Shown here: one piece after another, positions 10,629-20,060 of the stretch
How positions within the stretch are numbered: the first letter of the stretch is position 1
Layout of the letters: every line of letters begins with the position of its first letter
Source of the DNA: Bog-473 sp963741995
Lineage (GTDB): Bacteria > Actinomycetota > Acidimicrobiia > Acidimicrobiales > RAAP-2
Direction of reading: 5' to 3'
Assembly: GCA_963741995.1 (NCBI GenBank)
Contig: CAVUKI010000001.1
Location: 1-64,000 of the forward strand
Length of the DNA stretch: 64,000 nucleotides
Translations under genes and position numbers: made by a program
Notes under the pieces: model-generated
Told to the model about the DNA's origin: nothing
The model's input: the letters and a program-made list of their open reading frames with translations, nothing else
Database searches by the model: none

Positions 10629-11551
10629 TGGGTGTCGGCGACGAAATGAAGGACCAGCTCTCGTTCCTGGGTGGCTTCAAGCTCACCTTCCAGCACCTGA
10701 CCCGGCCCCGGGTCACGACGAAGTACCCCGACGAGAAGAAGCCCAAGCAGCCGCGCAATCACGGTCGCCACGTCCTGAACCGCTACGAGGACGGCATGGA
10801 GAAGTGCATCGGCTGCGAGCTGTGCGCCGGCGTGTGCCCGGCCGACTGCATTTACGTGCGCGGGCTCGACAACCCGCCCGATCACCCGGTCTCGCCCGGC
10901 GAGCGCTATGGCTACGTCTACGAGATCAACTACCTGCGCTGCATCCACTGCGACATGTGTGTCGAGGCCTGCCCGACCGAGGCCATCACCGAATCCAAGC
11001 TGTTCGAGTTCTCCTTCACCAACCGCTCCGACGCCATCTACACCAAGGAAGAGCTCGTGGTGAACGACGACGGCACGCCCAAGAAGCTGCCGTGGGAGGA
11101 CTGGCGCGAGGGCGACGACAAGATGACATCCGGCTGGATGCGTGCCACCTCCCCGTCGGGCAGCGCGGCCTACGAGGGTCAGGTCCAGTGGGAGGGCGAG
11201 CTGGGCTACGGCGTGCGCGCGCCCGAGGGTGGCCAGTCGACGCACCGGGACGACGAGGCCACCGGCTCCAAGCCGCTGCGCGAGGTGCTCGAGGCCCACC
11301 TGCTCGACGAGGACATCCCCCTGGCCCACCGCGGCATGCAAGGCCGCGTGTGGCGGGCCAAGGAGGGGGCGGCGGCCAACCGCAAGAAGATGGACGCCAC
11401 GCGGGCCCGCATGAAGGAGTTGCGGGCCTCGCGCAAGGCGACCAAGGCCGAGGCCAAAGCGGAGAAAGCGGGTGCATCGGCGACCGCGGCGTCTGCGGCG
11501 AGCGCTGCGGCCGACAAGGCCGCGACCGGGACCCTCGAAGGGAGCGACTGA
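10628..11551 (+). CDS. nuoI: NADH-quinone oxidoreductase subunit I with long Lys/Ala-rich C-terminal tail
   Basis: Ferredoxin-like subunit holding clusters N6a and N6b. The two motifs are CIGCELCAGVCPADC (residues 60-74) and CIHCDMCVEACPTEAI (105-120). The family usually ends near residue 160-180; this protein has 307 residues. The extra part includes a segment EVLEAHLLDEDIPLAHRG and finishes with a tail rich in Lys, Ala and Arg (about 250-300). The frame is open and G/C-ending throughout, so the extension is genuine coding sequence, though its role is unknown. The ATG overlaps the nuoH stop. Confidence 0.94.
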   Translation: MGVGDEMKDQLSFLGGFKLTFQHLTRPRVTTKYPDEKKPKQPRNHGRHVLNRYEDGMEKCIGCELCAGVCPADCIYVRGLDNPPDHPVSPGERYGYVYEINYLRCIHCDMCVEACPTEAITESKLFEFSFTNRSDAIYTKEELVVNDDGTPKKLPWEDWREGDDKMTSGWMRATSPSGSAAYEGQVQWEGELGYGVRAPEGGQSTHRDDEATGSKPLREVLEAHLLDEDIPLAHRGMQGRVWRAKEGAAANRKKMDATRARMKELRASRKATKAEAKAEKAGASATAASAASAAADKAATGTLEGSD

Positions 11552-11554
11552 CCC

Positions 11555-12193
11555 ATGCTCCACGCCGTACCCCTGCTGGCTGCCACGCGCGCCACCTGGC
11601 CCGACATCCTGGTCTTCGCCGCCGCGGCGGCGGTGATCCTGGTGGGCGCGGTCGGTGTCGTGACGTCCCGCAACCCCGTGCACGCCGCCCTCAGCCTGGT
11701 GATGACGCTCTTCGGCGTGGCCGTGCTCTTCATTGAGCAGGAAGCGGACTTCCTGGCGGCCGTGCAGATCATCGTCTACGCCGGCGCCATCGTCGTCCTG
11801 TTCCTCTTCGTGATCATGTTCCTCGGCGTCGACCGGGCCGAGGACACCACCATCGAGCCACTCGTGGGCCAGCGGCCCCTTGCCGTCGTGTTCTCCCTCA
11901 TCACCCTCGGCGGCGTCCTGGCGATGGCGGCCACGGCGCACTGGGTCACCGGTGCCAAGCAGGTGGTGGGGCCGATTCAGGGCCACGTCGCCGGCCCGAC
12001 GTCGCCGGCGGGGGAGCCGGCCCAGCTGGGCAAGCAGCTGTTCACGACGTACCTGTTCGCGTTCGAGGCCACGGCCGCTCTCCTCGTCATTGCCGTGGTC
12101 GGCGCCGTCGTGCTGGCCCGCCGGCCGCCGACGGTCCACGCCGACCACGATCAAGAGGAGAGCACCAGTACGGAGAGCGAGCTCCCCGCATGA
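11555..12193 (+). CDS. nuoJ: NADH-quinone oxidoreductase subunit J
   Basis: Membrane subunit of complex I. The 212 residues carry five predicted helices and the family segments NPVHAALSLVMTLFGVAVLF and VYAGAIVVLFLFVIMFLGVD. A polar loop of about 35 residues precedes the last helix, and the tail is rich in Asp and Glu. ATG start 3 bases after nuoI; the end overlaps nuoK by 4 bases (ATGA). Confidence 0.95.
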   Translation: MLHAVPLLAATRATWPDILVFAAAAAVILVGAVGVVTSRNPVHAALSLVMTLFGVAVLFIEQEADFLAAVQIIVYAGAIVVLFLFVIMFLGVDRAEDTTIEPLVGQRPLAVVFSLITLGGVLAMAATAHWVTGAKQVVGPIQGHVAGPTSPAGEPAQLGKQLFTTYLFAFEATAALLVIAVVGAVVLARRPPTVHADHDQEESTSTESELPA

Positions 12194-12495
12194 GCCTCTC
12201 GGGAGCCTGGTACCTCGGCCTGGCCGCCATCGTGTTCACCATCGGCGCCATCGGCCTGCTGGTCCGGCGCAACGTCCTGATCATGTTCATGTGCATTGAG
12301 CTGATGCTCAACGCCGCCAACCTGACGTTCGTCACCTTCGCCCGCATGCTCAACGACATCGGCGGGCAGGCCATCGTGTTCTTCGTTCTCGTGGTGGCGG
12401 CGGCCGAGGTCGTGGTGGGGCTGGGCATCGTGGTGACCAACTTCCGCCGACGCGAGACGACGGTGGCAGACGACCTGGACTCGTTGAAGGGCTGA
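12190..12495 (+). CDS. nuoK: NADH-quinone oxidoreductase subunit K
   Basis: Three-helix membrane subunit of complex I, 101 residues, the standard family length. The two conserved membrane glutamates of the proton path are present: Glu37 in MCIELMLNAANL and Glu73 in VVAAAEVVVGLGI. Overlaps nuoJ by 4 bases; nuoL follows 3 bases after the stop. Confidence 0.97.
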   Translation: MSLSGAWYLGLAAIVFTIGAIGLLVRRNVLIMFMCIELMLNAANLTFVTFARMLNDIGGQAIVFFVLVVAAAEVVVGLGIVVTNFRRRETTVADDLDSLKG

Positions 12496-12498
12496 ACC

Positions 12499-14415
12499 GT
12501 GGTCCATCTCGCGTACCTCATGTTGCTCTTGCCTCTCGCGGGCTTTTTGTTCCTCCTGACCTTCGGCCGCCGCATCGGCGACCCGGTCGCAGGCTGGATC
12601 GGGACCGCCGCCATCGGCGGCGCCTTCGTCGTGGCCTGCATCGTGCTGGCCGGCCTCCTCGGCTTGCCCGACAACGGCCGGGTGGTGGTGGACAACTACT
12701 TCACCTGGTTCAGCTCGGGCGGCCTGTCGGTGCCCGTCGGCACCCTGGTGGACCCGCTGTCGATGACGATGTGCATGTTCGTCACCTTCGTCAGCGCCTT
12801 CATCCACCTGTACTCCATCGGCTACATGAAGGGCGACCGGGACTACTCGAAGTTCTTCATCTACCTGAACCTGTTCGTCTTCTCCATGCTGCTCCTGGTG
12901 CTGGCGGACAACCTGGTACTCACGTTCGTGGGTTGGGAGGGCGTGGGCGTCTGCTCGTACTGGCTGGTGGCCTTCTGGTTCCAGCGCGAGTCGGCCGCCT
13001 CGGCGGGCAAGAAGGCCTTCATCTACAACCGCATCGGCGACGTCGGCTTCCTGCTGGCCATCTTCCTGATTTTCGAGCGGACCGGAACCATCCAGTACGA
13101 GAGCGGACCGGGCGGGGGGATCTTCGGCCAGTTACACCACCTCGACGGCGGCGCCGGCCTGGCCGCGGTGCTGCTCCTGTTCCTGGCTGCCGCCGGCAAG
13201 TCGGCCCAGATCCCGCTGTTCAACTGGCTGCCCGACGCCATGGAGGGCCCGACGCCGGTCTCGGCCCTCATCCACGCCGCCACCATGGTCACGGCAGGGG
13301 TCTATCTGCTGTGTCGGATGAACCCGCTGCTGCACGTCACGGCCACGGGGTCCGAGATCATCGCCACCATCGGGGCCGTCACCGCCTTCGTGGCGGCCAC
13401 CATCGCCTGCGCGCAGCAGGACATCAAGAAGGTGCTCGCCTTCTCGACCGTCTCGCAGATCGGCTACATGATCCTCGCCGTGGGCACCGGCGCCTACATC
13501 GCCGCCGTCTTCCTCATGGTGGCGCACGCCTTCTACAAGGGGCTGCTCTTCCTGGGGGCGGGCTCGGTGATCCACGGCCTGCACGACGAGCAGGACCTCA
13601 AACGGATGGGCGCGCTGCGCCGCTACATGAAGTGGACCACCGTCACCTTCACCATCGGCTTCCTGGCCATCGCCGGGATCCCGCCGCTCTCGGGCTTCTG
13701 GGCCAAGGGCGACGTCCTCGACAACACCTTCGCCCACTTCAAATGGCTGTGGGTCCTCGGCCTGATCACCGCCGTCCTCACGGCGTACTACATGAGCCGG
13801 CTGGAGATCCTCGCCTTCGGCGGCAAGGAGCGCTTCGACAAGCCGGGGCCCAACGGTGAGCCGGTGCTGCACGCGCCGCACGAGTCGCCCTGGATCATGC
13901 GCCTTCCGCTCGTCGTCCTGTCGTTCTTCGCCTTTTTCGCCGGCGCGCTCGACCTGCCCTGGGTCCACAGCGACAACCTGTCGAGCTTCCTGGCCCCTGT
14001 GTTCGCCGGCACGCTCTACAACGATCATCTGGGGGCAGGGCCGGAGTGGGCCCTGGCCCTGGCCGACATCGCCGCGGCGTTCGCCGGTCTGATCATCGCC
14101 TGGTGGTTGTGGCGGGGCGACGAGGTCTACCAACCGAAGCTGGAGCCGGCGTTCCTGCAGCGGGTCTGGTACTGGGACGACTTCTACGACACCGTCATCG
14201 GGCGCCCAGCCCAGCGGCTGGCCACGTTCTGCGCCTGGGTGATCGACGTCCGCATCATTGACGGCGCCGTCAATGGCACCGCGGAGCTGGCCAAGGCCAC
14301 AGGGAACGCGGCCCGCAAGCTGCAGACGGGTTACGTCCGGAACTACGCACTCGGGATCGCCATCGGGATGGCCCTCATCATCGCCTTCATGCTCAGCCGG
14401 GCGTGGTGGGGATGA
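12499..14415 (+). CDS. nuoL: NADH-quinone oxidoreductase subunit L
   Basis: Largest antiporter-like proton pump subunit of complex I, 638 residues. Conserved segments include FVGWEGVGVCSYWLVAFW with its glutamate, FIYNRIGDVGFLLAIF, AAGKSAQIPLFNWLPDAMEG and GPTPVSALIHAATMVTAGVY with the Lys and His residues of the proton path, and AGIPPLSGFWAKGD. The C-terminal part carries the long lateral helix and a last membrane anchor. GTG start; the ATGA end overlaps nuoM. Confidence 0.96.
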   Translation: MVHLAYLMLLLPLAGFLFLLTFGRRIGDPVAGWIGTAAIGGAFVVACIVLAGLLGLPDNGRVVVDNYFTWFSSGGLSVPVGTLVDPLSMTMCMFVTFVSAFIHLYSIGYMKGDRDYSKFFIYLNLFVFSMLLLVLADNLVLTFVGWEGVGVCSYWLVAFWFQRESAASAGKKAFIYNRIGDVGFLLAIFLIFERTGTIQYESGPGGGIFGQLHHLDGGAGLAAVLLLFLAAAGKSAQIPLFNWLPDAMEGPTPVSALIHAATMVTAGVYLLCRMNPLLHVTATGSEIIATIGAVTAFVAATIACAQQDIKKVLAFSTVSQIGYMILAVGTGAYIAAVFLMVAHAFYKGLLFLGAGSVIHGLHDEQDLKRMGALRRYMKWTTVTFTIGFLAIAGIPPLSGFWAKGDVLDNTFAHFKWLWVLGLITAVLTAYYMSRLEILAFGGKERFDKPGPNGEPVLHAPHESPWIMRLPLVVLSFFAFFAGALDLPWVHSDNLSSFLAPVFAGTLYNDHLGAGPEWALALADIAAAFAGLIIAWWLWRGDEVYQPKLEPAFLQRVWYWDDFYDTVIGRPAQRLATFCAWVIDVRIIDGAVNGTAELAKATGNAARKLQTGYVRNYALGIAIGMALIIAFMLSRAWWG

Positions 14416-15960
14416 TGGGACACTCCATCCCGTTCCTGACGCTGCTCATCCTGTTGCCGGCCATCGGGGCGGCGGCCCTCGGCCTGCTCAGCTTCGACCG
14501 ATCGCTGCACAAGGAGGTCGTCTACGCGCTGGCCCTGATCGTGTCGCTGGTCACGGCCGTGATCGCCGTGGTCGCCCTCATCGCCATGAAGGTGCACGAC
14601 GGCGGGTTCCAGCTGGTCTCGAACCACGAGTACACCGGCACCAGCCTCGGGGTGCACTGGTACCTCGGGGTCGACGGCATCTCCATCTTCCTGGTGCTGC
14701 TGACCGCGCTGCTGTTCCCGCTCACCATCATCCTCGGGCGCAACCGCCAGAACGCCGCGGGCCTACTTCGCCTGGATCCTTCTGCTGGAGGCGGCCGTGA
14801 TGGGGAGCTTCCTGTCCCTCGACCTCATCGTCTTCTTCTTCATGTTCGAGCTGACGCTCGTGCCGGCCTACTTCATCATCGCCGGCTGGGGCCACCAGCG
14901 GCGCGCCTACGCCGCCATCAAGTTCTTCCTCTACACCTTCCTCGGCTCGGCCTTCCTGCTCGTCGGCATCCTGGCGCTCGCCTTCATCCATGAGTCGCAG
15001 TACCACTACCTGACCTTCGAGCTCGGGCCGCTCATGCAGACCCACCTGTCCTCGTCGACGGAGATCCTGCTCTTCCTCGCCTTCACGGCGGCCTTCGCCG
15101 TCAAGGCACCGCTCTTCCCGCTGCACACCTGGTCGCCCGACGCCTACACCGAGGCCCCGGAGGAGGGCTCGGTCCTGCTGTCGGGGATCCTCGCCAAGCT
15201 GGGCACCTACGGCATCATCCGCTTCGACCTCAACCTCTTCCCTCACGCCACCCGCACGCTGGGCCCGCTCTTCCTGACGCTGGCGGTCATCGGCGTCGTC
15301 TACGGCGCCATCGTGGCCTGCGCCCAGCGCGACATGAAGCGCCTGGTCACCTACTCGTCGCTGGCCGGCATCGGGTTCATCGCGCTCGGCACCTTCTCGC
15401 TGAGCACGCAGGGCCTGTCCGGCGCCGTCCTGCTCATGCTCAACCACGGGATCATCGTGGCGGCGCTGTTCATCCTCATCGGCTTCATCTACCAGCGCCG
15501 GGGCACTTGGCAGACGAGCGAGCTGCGCGGGCTGCAGAAGGCGGCGCCCGTGATGGCGGCCGTCTTCACCGTGGTCATGATGGCCTCCATCGGCGTGCCC
15601 GGCCTCAACGGCTTCGTGAGCGAGTTCCTCGTGCTCTCGGGCACCTTCATCACCCACCGCTGGTGGGCCGTGGTCGCCGTCCTGGGCGTCATCGTGGCCG
15701 CCATCTACCTGCTCTGGGCCTACCAGCAGGTCTTCCACGGCGAGCCGCGGGAGGCCGACGAGAAGACCCGGGACCTCGTGCTGATCGAACGGCTGGTCAT
15801 GGCGCCGCTGATCATCCTCATCGTGTTCCTGGGCGTCTACCCCAAGCCGGTGCTCGACCGGATCAACCCGTCGGTCAACCAGCTGATCGCGCACGTCGAG
15901 TCCGCGACCGGCCACGCCGAGCCCCCGGTGGCGGTCCGGGGCGTGGAGGGAACCAAGTGA
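14412..15960 (+). CDS. nuoM: NADH-quinone oxidoreductase subunit M (one frame break)
   Basis: Antiporter-like proton pump subunit. The N-terminal frame ends ILGRNRQNAA; after an extra G in the run at 14758-14761 the family sequence continues AYFAWILLLEAAVMGSF, FELTLVPAYFIIAGWG, KAPLFPLHTWSPDAYTEAP and GVPGLNGFVSEFLVL. Both parts are conserved, so this is probably a consensus error. The ATG at 14412 overlaps the nuoL stop; a second ATG directly after it is an equally possible start. The end overlaps nuoN (GTGA). Confidence 0.92.
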
Positions 15961-17694
15961 TCGCGTCCCTGCTCGCCGTCGCACGCCGGCGCCCACGCCG
16001 TGTCGAACTCCATCACGGTGCCGTCCATCCGGTGGCTGGCCATCCTGCCGCCCATCATCATGATCGGCGGCGCCGTCCTCCTCCTCGGCCTGGCCTCGCT
16101 GGTGCGCAAGCCGTTGCGGACGCGAGTGAGCACCATCGCCACGGTGATCATCTCCGGCGGTGCGCTGGGCATCGCGCTGTGGCAGTGGACGGACGTGCAG
16201 CAGCACGGGGCGCACACCTACGTGAAGCAGGCGGTCGTCATGGACGGCTTCAGCGTCCTCATCACCATGCTGGTCGCCATCGCCATGCTGCTCAGCGCGC
16301 TGGTGGCGGACGGCTACCTGCGCCGGGAAGGCATGCAGGGCGCGGAGTTCCACGTGCTGGCCATGGTCTCGGCCTCCGGCGCCATGTTGATGGGCATGGC
16401 CAACGACCTGATCATCGTCTTTCTGGGCCTCGAGATCCTCTCCATCGCCCTGTACGTGCTGACCGCCTTCAACTACAAGCGCGCTGCGTCAGGCGAGGCG
16501 GCGCTCAAGTACTTCATTCTGGGCGGCTTCTCGTCGGCCATCTTCGTCTACGGCATCGCGCTCACCTATGGCGCCACCGGGTCGACGAACCTGACCCAGA
16601 TTTCGGACTTCCTGTCCAAGAACGTCGTCCTGACCAACGGCCTGCTGCTGGCCGGTCTTTCCCTCATGCTCGTCGGCTTCGCCTTCAAGGTGGCGGCCGT
16701 GCCGTTCCACATGTGGACGCCCGATGTCTACCAGGGCGCCCCGTCGCCGGTCACCGGGTTCATGGCGGCCGTGGCCAAGGCGGGCGCCTTCGCCGCCATG
16801 CTGCGCGTCCTCTTCTCGTCCTTCGGCGTGATCGAGACCGACTGGCGACCGATCATTTACGGGCTGGCGGTGCTCTCACTGGTGCTCGGTGCCTTCGTCG
16901 CCCTGCGCCAGCGCGACGTGAAGCGGATGCTGGCGTACTCGTCCATCAACCATGCCGGGTTCATTCTGCTCGGGGTGTCCGCCGGCACGGCCCGCGGCGC
17001 CAGTGCCTCGCTCTACTACCTCTTCGTCTACATGTTCATGACCGTCGGCAGCTTCGCCATCGTGACCGTGCTCGGGCGTGAGGGCGACGCCGACCACGAC
17101 CTCTCCCGCTACCGCGGCCTGGCCGGTCGCCAGCCGGTGCTGGCGCTGGCGCTGGCGGTCTTGCTGCTGGCCCAGGCGGGCGCGCCCTTCACGACCGGCC
17201 TGTGGGCCAAGCTGCAGGTGGTGTTCGCCGCGGTCGGCGCGGGCGAGGTGCCCCTGGCCGTCATCGCCATGGTGACGGCGGCAGTGGCGGCCTACTTCTA
17301 CCTGCGGGTGGCCGTCCTCATGTACGCCGGCGGCGGCCTGGGTGAGTCCGAGGGCGGGGCCGGCGGCTCGGCGGCGCTGGGGGCCGAGGGGGGCATGACC
17401 GGCGGCGGCATCATCACCGCAGCGGGGGAGGGCAACGGCACGGGCGGCGGGCTGGCCTGGGCCACTCCGGCGTCGGCGGCCAGCACCGTGACCACGCTCA
17501 ACGAGCAGATCCTGCTCCATGACGATGTCGCCGAGGCCGACGACATGGGCGAGGCGCCGGAGAAGGTCCCGGTCCCCGCGCTCGGCGCCCTGGCCATTGC
17601 GCTCTGCACGGGGGTGACGGTGCTCTTCGGTGTGTGGCCGCAGCCGCTCATCGACTTCGCCAACCACGCCACCCTGCTGTTCCTGCCCAAGTAG
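15957..17694 (+). CDS. nuoN: NADH-quinone oxidoreductase subunit N (probable frame break near the start)
   Basis: Third antiporter-like proton pump subunit and last gene of the nuo operon. The core shows LGLEILSIALYVLTAFN, SGEAALKYFILGGFSSAIF, AAVPFHMWTPDVYQGAP and KRMLAYSSINHAGFIL. A GTG overlapping the nuoM stop opens MIASLLAVA and would meet the main frame (AGAHAVSNSITVPSIRW) if one base were removed near 15985. The alternative is the GTG at 16000, which has no ribosome site. A Gly-rich segment of about 60 residues (near 450-505) is inserted before the last helix. Five bases separate it from the convergent DUF2252 gene. Confidence 0.93.
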
Positions 17695-17699
17695 GGCGA

Positions 17700-19085
17700 T
17701 CAGTCCAGGACGCTCTCCGCCTTGCCCTTTCGGATGGCGGCGATCAGCGCCGCGTGGTCCCGCTCGTTCTGGTCGGCGTAGCGACGAGCGAACCGGCGCA
17801 TGGCCTTGGTGAACACGTCGCTCTTCCCCATGTAGGCGTCGATGGCGTCGGGGTCGCCGGAGCGGGCGTGGGCCCGGGCGAGCGAGTTGCCGCAGGCGAT
17901 GGCGAACTCGACGAGGAAGGGAGCGATCAGTTCGGTGGTCGGGATCAGCTTCATGTCGCGGAACTGGCGGACGTAGAAGTCCCGCTCACCCAGCGAGCCC
18001 CAGCCCACGAAGATGTCGGTGGCGCTCTGCACCATCCGCTTGCCGGCGATGACCCGGGCGCCATGGTTGTCGTGCCCGCTGGAGTAGGTGTAGGACTCGT
18101 AGACCGAGGGGCCGGCCTGCTTGCACTGCAGGAAGAGCGGGTCTCCGGTCGCGCTCCCTTCGAGCAGCACGAGATAGACCACCATGCCGACGCTGCCGAC
18201 CCCCACCACCTGCCGCACCATGTCCACCGGGGTGAAGCGGTCGAAGAGCCGGCGGCGGTCCTCCTGGAGCGTGAGGCGGTACTCCGCCAGGAGGCCCTCG
18301 ACGATGTCGCCCTGCTCGTCGTCGTCGAGTGTCACGCGTAGCGGGGGCTGCGGGGTGATGCGAGCCCGCCCGCGCCGCTCCGTGGTCATCTTCTCGAACG
18401 CGCCACGGCTCGTCCGGCTCTCCTTGTTCTTCTCGAACTGCACCTGCACCTGGCCGCGGTCGGCGGGCTCGAAGTAGTCGATGAACTGGTCGAAGCGCGT
18501 GCCCTCGTACCAGATGTCGAGGAGCGGCAAGGTGGAGTAGTACCGCATCCGGTTGCGGTAGGCGTCGACCGCCGCGGTCACGGCGGTGTCCGCCTTGTTG
18601 GGCTTCACCCCGTTCTCCCGCGCCGCCACCACCAGGCTGGCCGCAAGGCGGGCCACGTCCCACTCGAAAGGCCCGGGCAGGGTCTCGTCGAAGTCACGCA
18701 GATCGAAGTTGAGATTGCGCTCCGGCGTGGCCCACAGGCCGAAGTTCAGGACGTGCGCATCACCGCAGAGCTGCACCTCGATGCGGCTGTGGGGTCGGGA
18801 GGCGAGGTCGGCCGCCATGACCGCGGCGGCGCCACGGTAGAAATTCCACGGCGACAACGACATGCGTTGGTGCCGGAGCCCTGCCAGCTCGGGGAGCCGG
18901 ATGTGATTCTGGGCCAGGAGCGTGTCGACGGGGTCGTGCCCGCGGGCCCGTTCGTCCCAGTCGCCCACGTCGGCCCGGGGGGCCAGGATCCGGGCCTGCC
19001 GCCCCATCTCACGGCGCTCGGCCTCCGTGGCCGCGAGGTCGTATTTGGCGGCCACGGTTGTGGGCCCGTAATGCGTGTTGCTCAT
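17700..19085 (-). CDS. DUF2252 family protein
   Basis: Cytoplasmic protein of 461 residues matching the DUF2252 family, whose fold resembles aminoglycoside/choline kinases but whose reaction is not established. Recognisable blocks are RMSLSPWNFYRGAAAVMAAD, VQLCGDAHVLNFG, FDLRDFDETLPGPFEWD (kinase-like metal region), YVRQFRDMKL and GNSLARAHARSGD. The ATG at 19085 follows GAAGGGAAG, a good ribosome site. Convergent with nuoN, with only 5 bases between stops. Nothing nearby suggests a substrate. Confidence 0.88.
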   Translation of the reverse strand: MSNTHYGPTTVAAKYDLAATEAERREMGRQARILAPRADVGDWDERARGHDPVDTLLAQNHIRLPELAGLRHQRMSLSPWNFYRGAAAVMAADLASRPHSRIEVQLCGDAHVLNFGLWATPERNLNFDLRDFDETLPGPFEWDVARLAASLVVAARENGVKPNKADTAVTAAVDAYRNRMRYYSTLPLLDIWYEGTRFDQFIDYFEPADRGQVQVQFEKNKESRTSRGAFEKMTTERRGRARITPQPPLRVTLDDDEQGDIVEGLLAEYRLTLQEDRRRLFDRFTPVDMVRQVVGVGSVGMVVYLVLLEGSATGDPLFLQCKQAGPSVYESYTYSSGHDNHGARVIAGKRMVQSATDIFVGWGSLGERDFYVRQFRDMKLIPTTELIAPFLVEFAIACGNSLARAHARSGDPDAIDAYMGKSDVFTKAMRRFARRYADQNERDHAALIAAIRKGKAESVLD

Positions 19086-19476
19086 GGCGTTCTTCCCTTC
19101 GCAACTCCATACTCCGTGTCCATCTTTGCCCAGGTCGCCGGCTCGAGGATGCACGGACCTCCGGGTCAGAGTGAGCCGGGCCGCCGGTCCCCGTTTTCTC
19201 CGCCGAGGCCTCCGGCGACGCAGAGCGGACTTGCAGTGGATCGACATCAACGGGATCGTGGTCGAGCCCGGGCCGGGTGCGCGGGCCACCGGTTCCACCA
19301 CGACAGTGCCGGTCGCACCACCACCGACGAGGGCGGGGCGACCCCCAGACCACCTCGGTCACCCCGCCCCGCAAGACCGATTGTGGTTTGCCGTGTCACC
19401 TGGCGAGTAGGGCCGTTCGGATCAATCAGCACAACGGCAGGACAACGGCCATCCGGGGTCGCGATGAAGAGCAGTC
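19086..19476. other. Intergenic stretch, no gene found
   Basis: About 390 bases between the DUF2252 gene and the PPOX gene, both on the minus strand. No reading frame here has a credible start or recognisable protein. The DUF2252 promoter must lie here. GCGGGGCG at 19333-19340 and CGCCCCGC at 19365-19372 form an 8-base inverted repeat with a 24-base loop. It could be part of a terminator for the operon ending at 19477, but there is no T run and the loop is long. Confidence 0.4.
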
Positions 19477-19911
19477 CTACCCGAGCTTGCCGTAATCCGT
19501 TGTGCGCCAGCGCTCTGGCGTCATGCGAAAGGCGACGCTGCCGGCGGCGTCGTTCTCCGTTGCGGCCAGATAGAGGTCGCCGCCCTCGGCTCCGAGATAG
19601 CGCTGCGCGAGGGCACGCCGCTCGTCGGCCGGGACAGTGTCCTCCATTGCGGTGATCGGCCCTTCCACGCTGACGTAGCGGTAGGGCATGGACTCGGTCT
19701 GCACGCAGAGCGAGAACCGTCCCGCTGCACGCAGGCGTTGCGCCTTGACGCTCTGTCCCCCGGTGACGACGTTGACCGTCCCGCCGGGCTCGTAGGCGTA
19801 CCAGACCGGGATGCTGAGCGGTCCCCGGCCGGGGTCGTCGACGCTGAGGATGCCGACGTGCAGTCCGGCGAGAAAGGCCTCGCGTTCTGCCGGCGTCATC
19901 CTGAGCGTCAC
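19477..19911 (-). CDS. Pyridoxamine 5'-phosphate oxidase family protein
   Basis: Small split-barrel protein of 144 residues, probably binding FMN or F420. Family-like blocks are REAFLAGLHVGILSVDD, GPLSIPVWYAYEPGGTVNVV, SLCVQTESMPYRYVSVEG and RRALAQRYLGAEGGDLY. The GTG at 19911 follows GGAGG with 6-base spacing and overlaps the stop of the upstream zinc-ribbon gene (GTGA), so it is the third gene of an MprF-like/zinc-ribbon/PPOX unit. The substrate cannot be read from the sequence. Confidence 0.85.
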   Translation of the reverse strand: MTLRMTPAEREAFLAGLHVGILSVDDPGRGPLSIPVWYAYEPGGTVNVVTGGQSVKAQRLRAAGRFSLCVQTESMPYRYVSVEGPITAMEDTVPADERRALAQRYLGAEGGDLYLAATENDAAGSVAFRMTPERWRTTDYGKLG

Positions 19912-20060
19912 GCGGCACCTCCGGGTGAGACGTGATGGGGCGGGCGGTCGCGTCGCTGTTGGTCGGACCAGCAACGGTCGCAGTCCTCGCAGGGACCGTT
20001 GTCACCGCGACTGTGGTGCACTCCCGGATGCCCGCAGCGGGGGCAGCGGGACTCGCTCAT
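19908..20060 (-). CDS. 50-residue zinc-ribbon-like protein
   Basis: A tiny gene easily missed because it is short and read through in longer spurious frames. The product begins MSESRCPRCGHPGVHHS and continues GPCEDCDRCW, giving five cysteines: CxxC at 6/9 and CxxCxxC at 25/28/31. Histidines at 11, 15 and 16 could complete a zinc site. Its ATG overlaps the stop of the MprF-like gene (ATGA) and its TGA overlaps the GTG of the PPOX gene, so it is locked between two genes by two 4-base overlaps. That is the main argument that it is translated. Function unknown; an adaptor or metal-dependent role is only a guess. Confidence 0.72.
   Translation of the reverse strand: MSESRCPRCGHPGVHHSRGDNGPCEDCDRCWSDQQRRDRPPHHVSPGGAA

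Noticed and set aside
10358..12154. 598-codon open frame on the minus strand opposite nuoH-nuoI-nuoJ
   Set aside because: No recognisable protein, Asp/His/Gly-rich composition typical of antisense to GC-rich genes, and it lies opposite three conserved nuo genes.
14728..16353. 541-codon open frame on the minus strand opposite nuoM and nuoN
   Set aside because: Mirror of conserved membrane proteins; composition (runs of Glu, Arg, Gly, His) is that of an antisense shadow.
19247..19476. Possible coding extension of a minus-strand frame below the PPOX gene
   Set aside because: No start codon with a ribosome site and no recognisable protein; low-complexity Arg/Pro/Ala composition.
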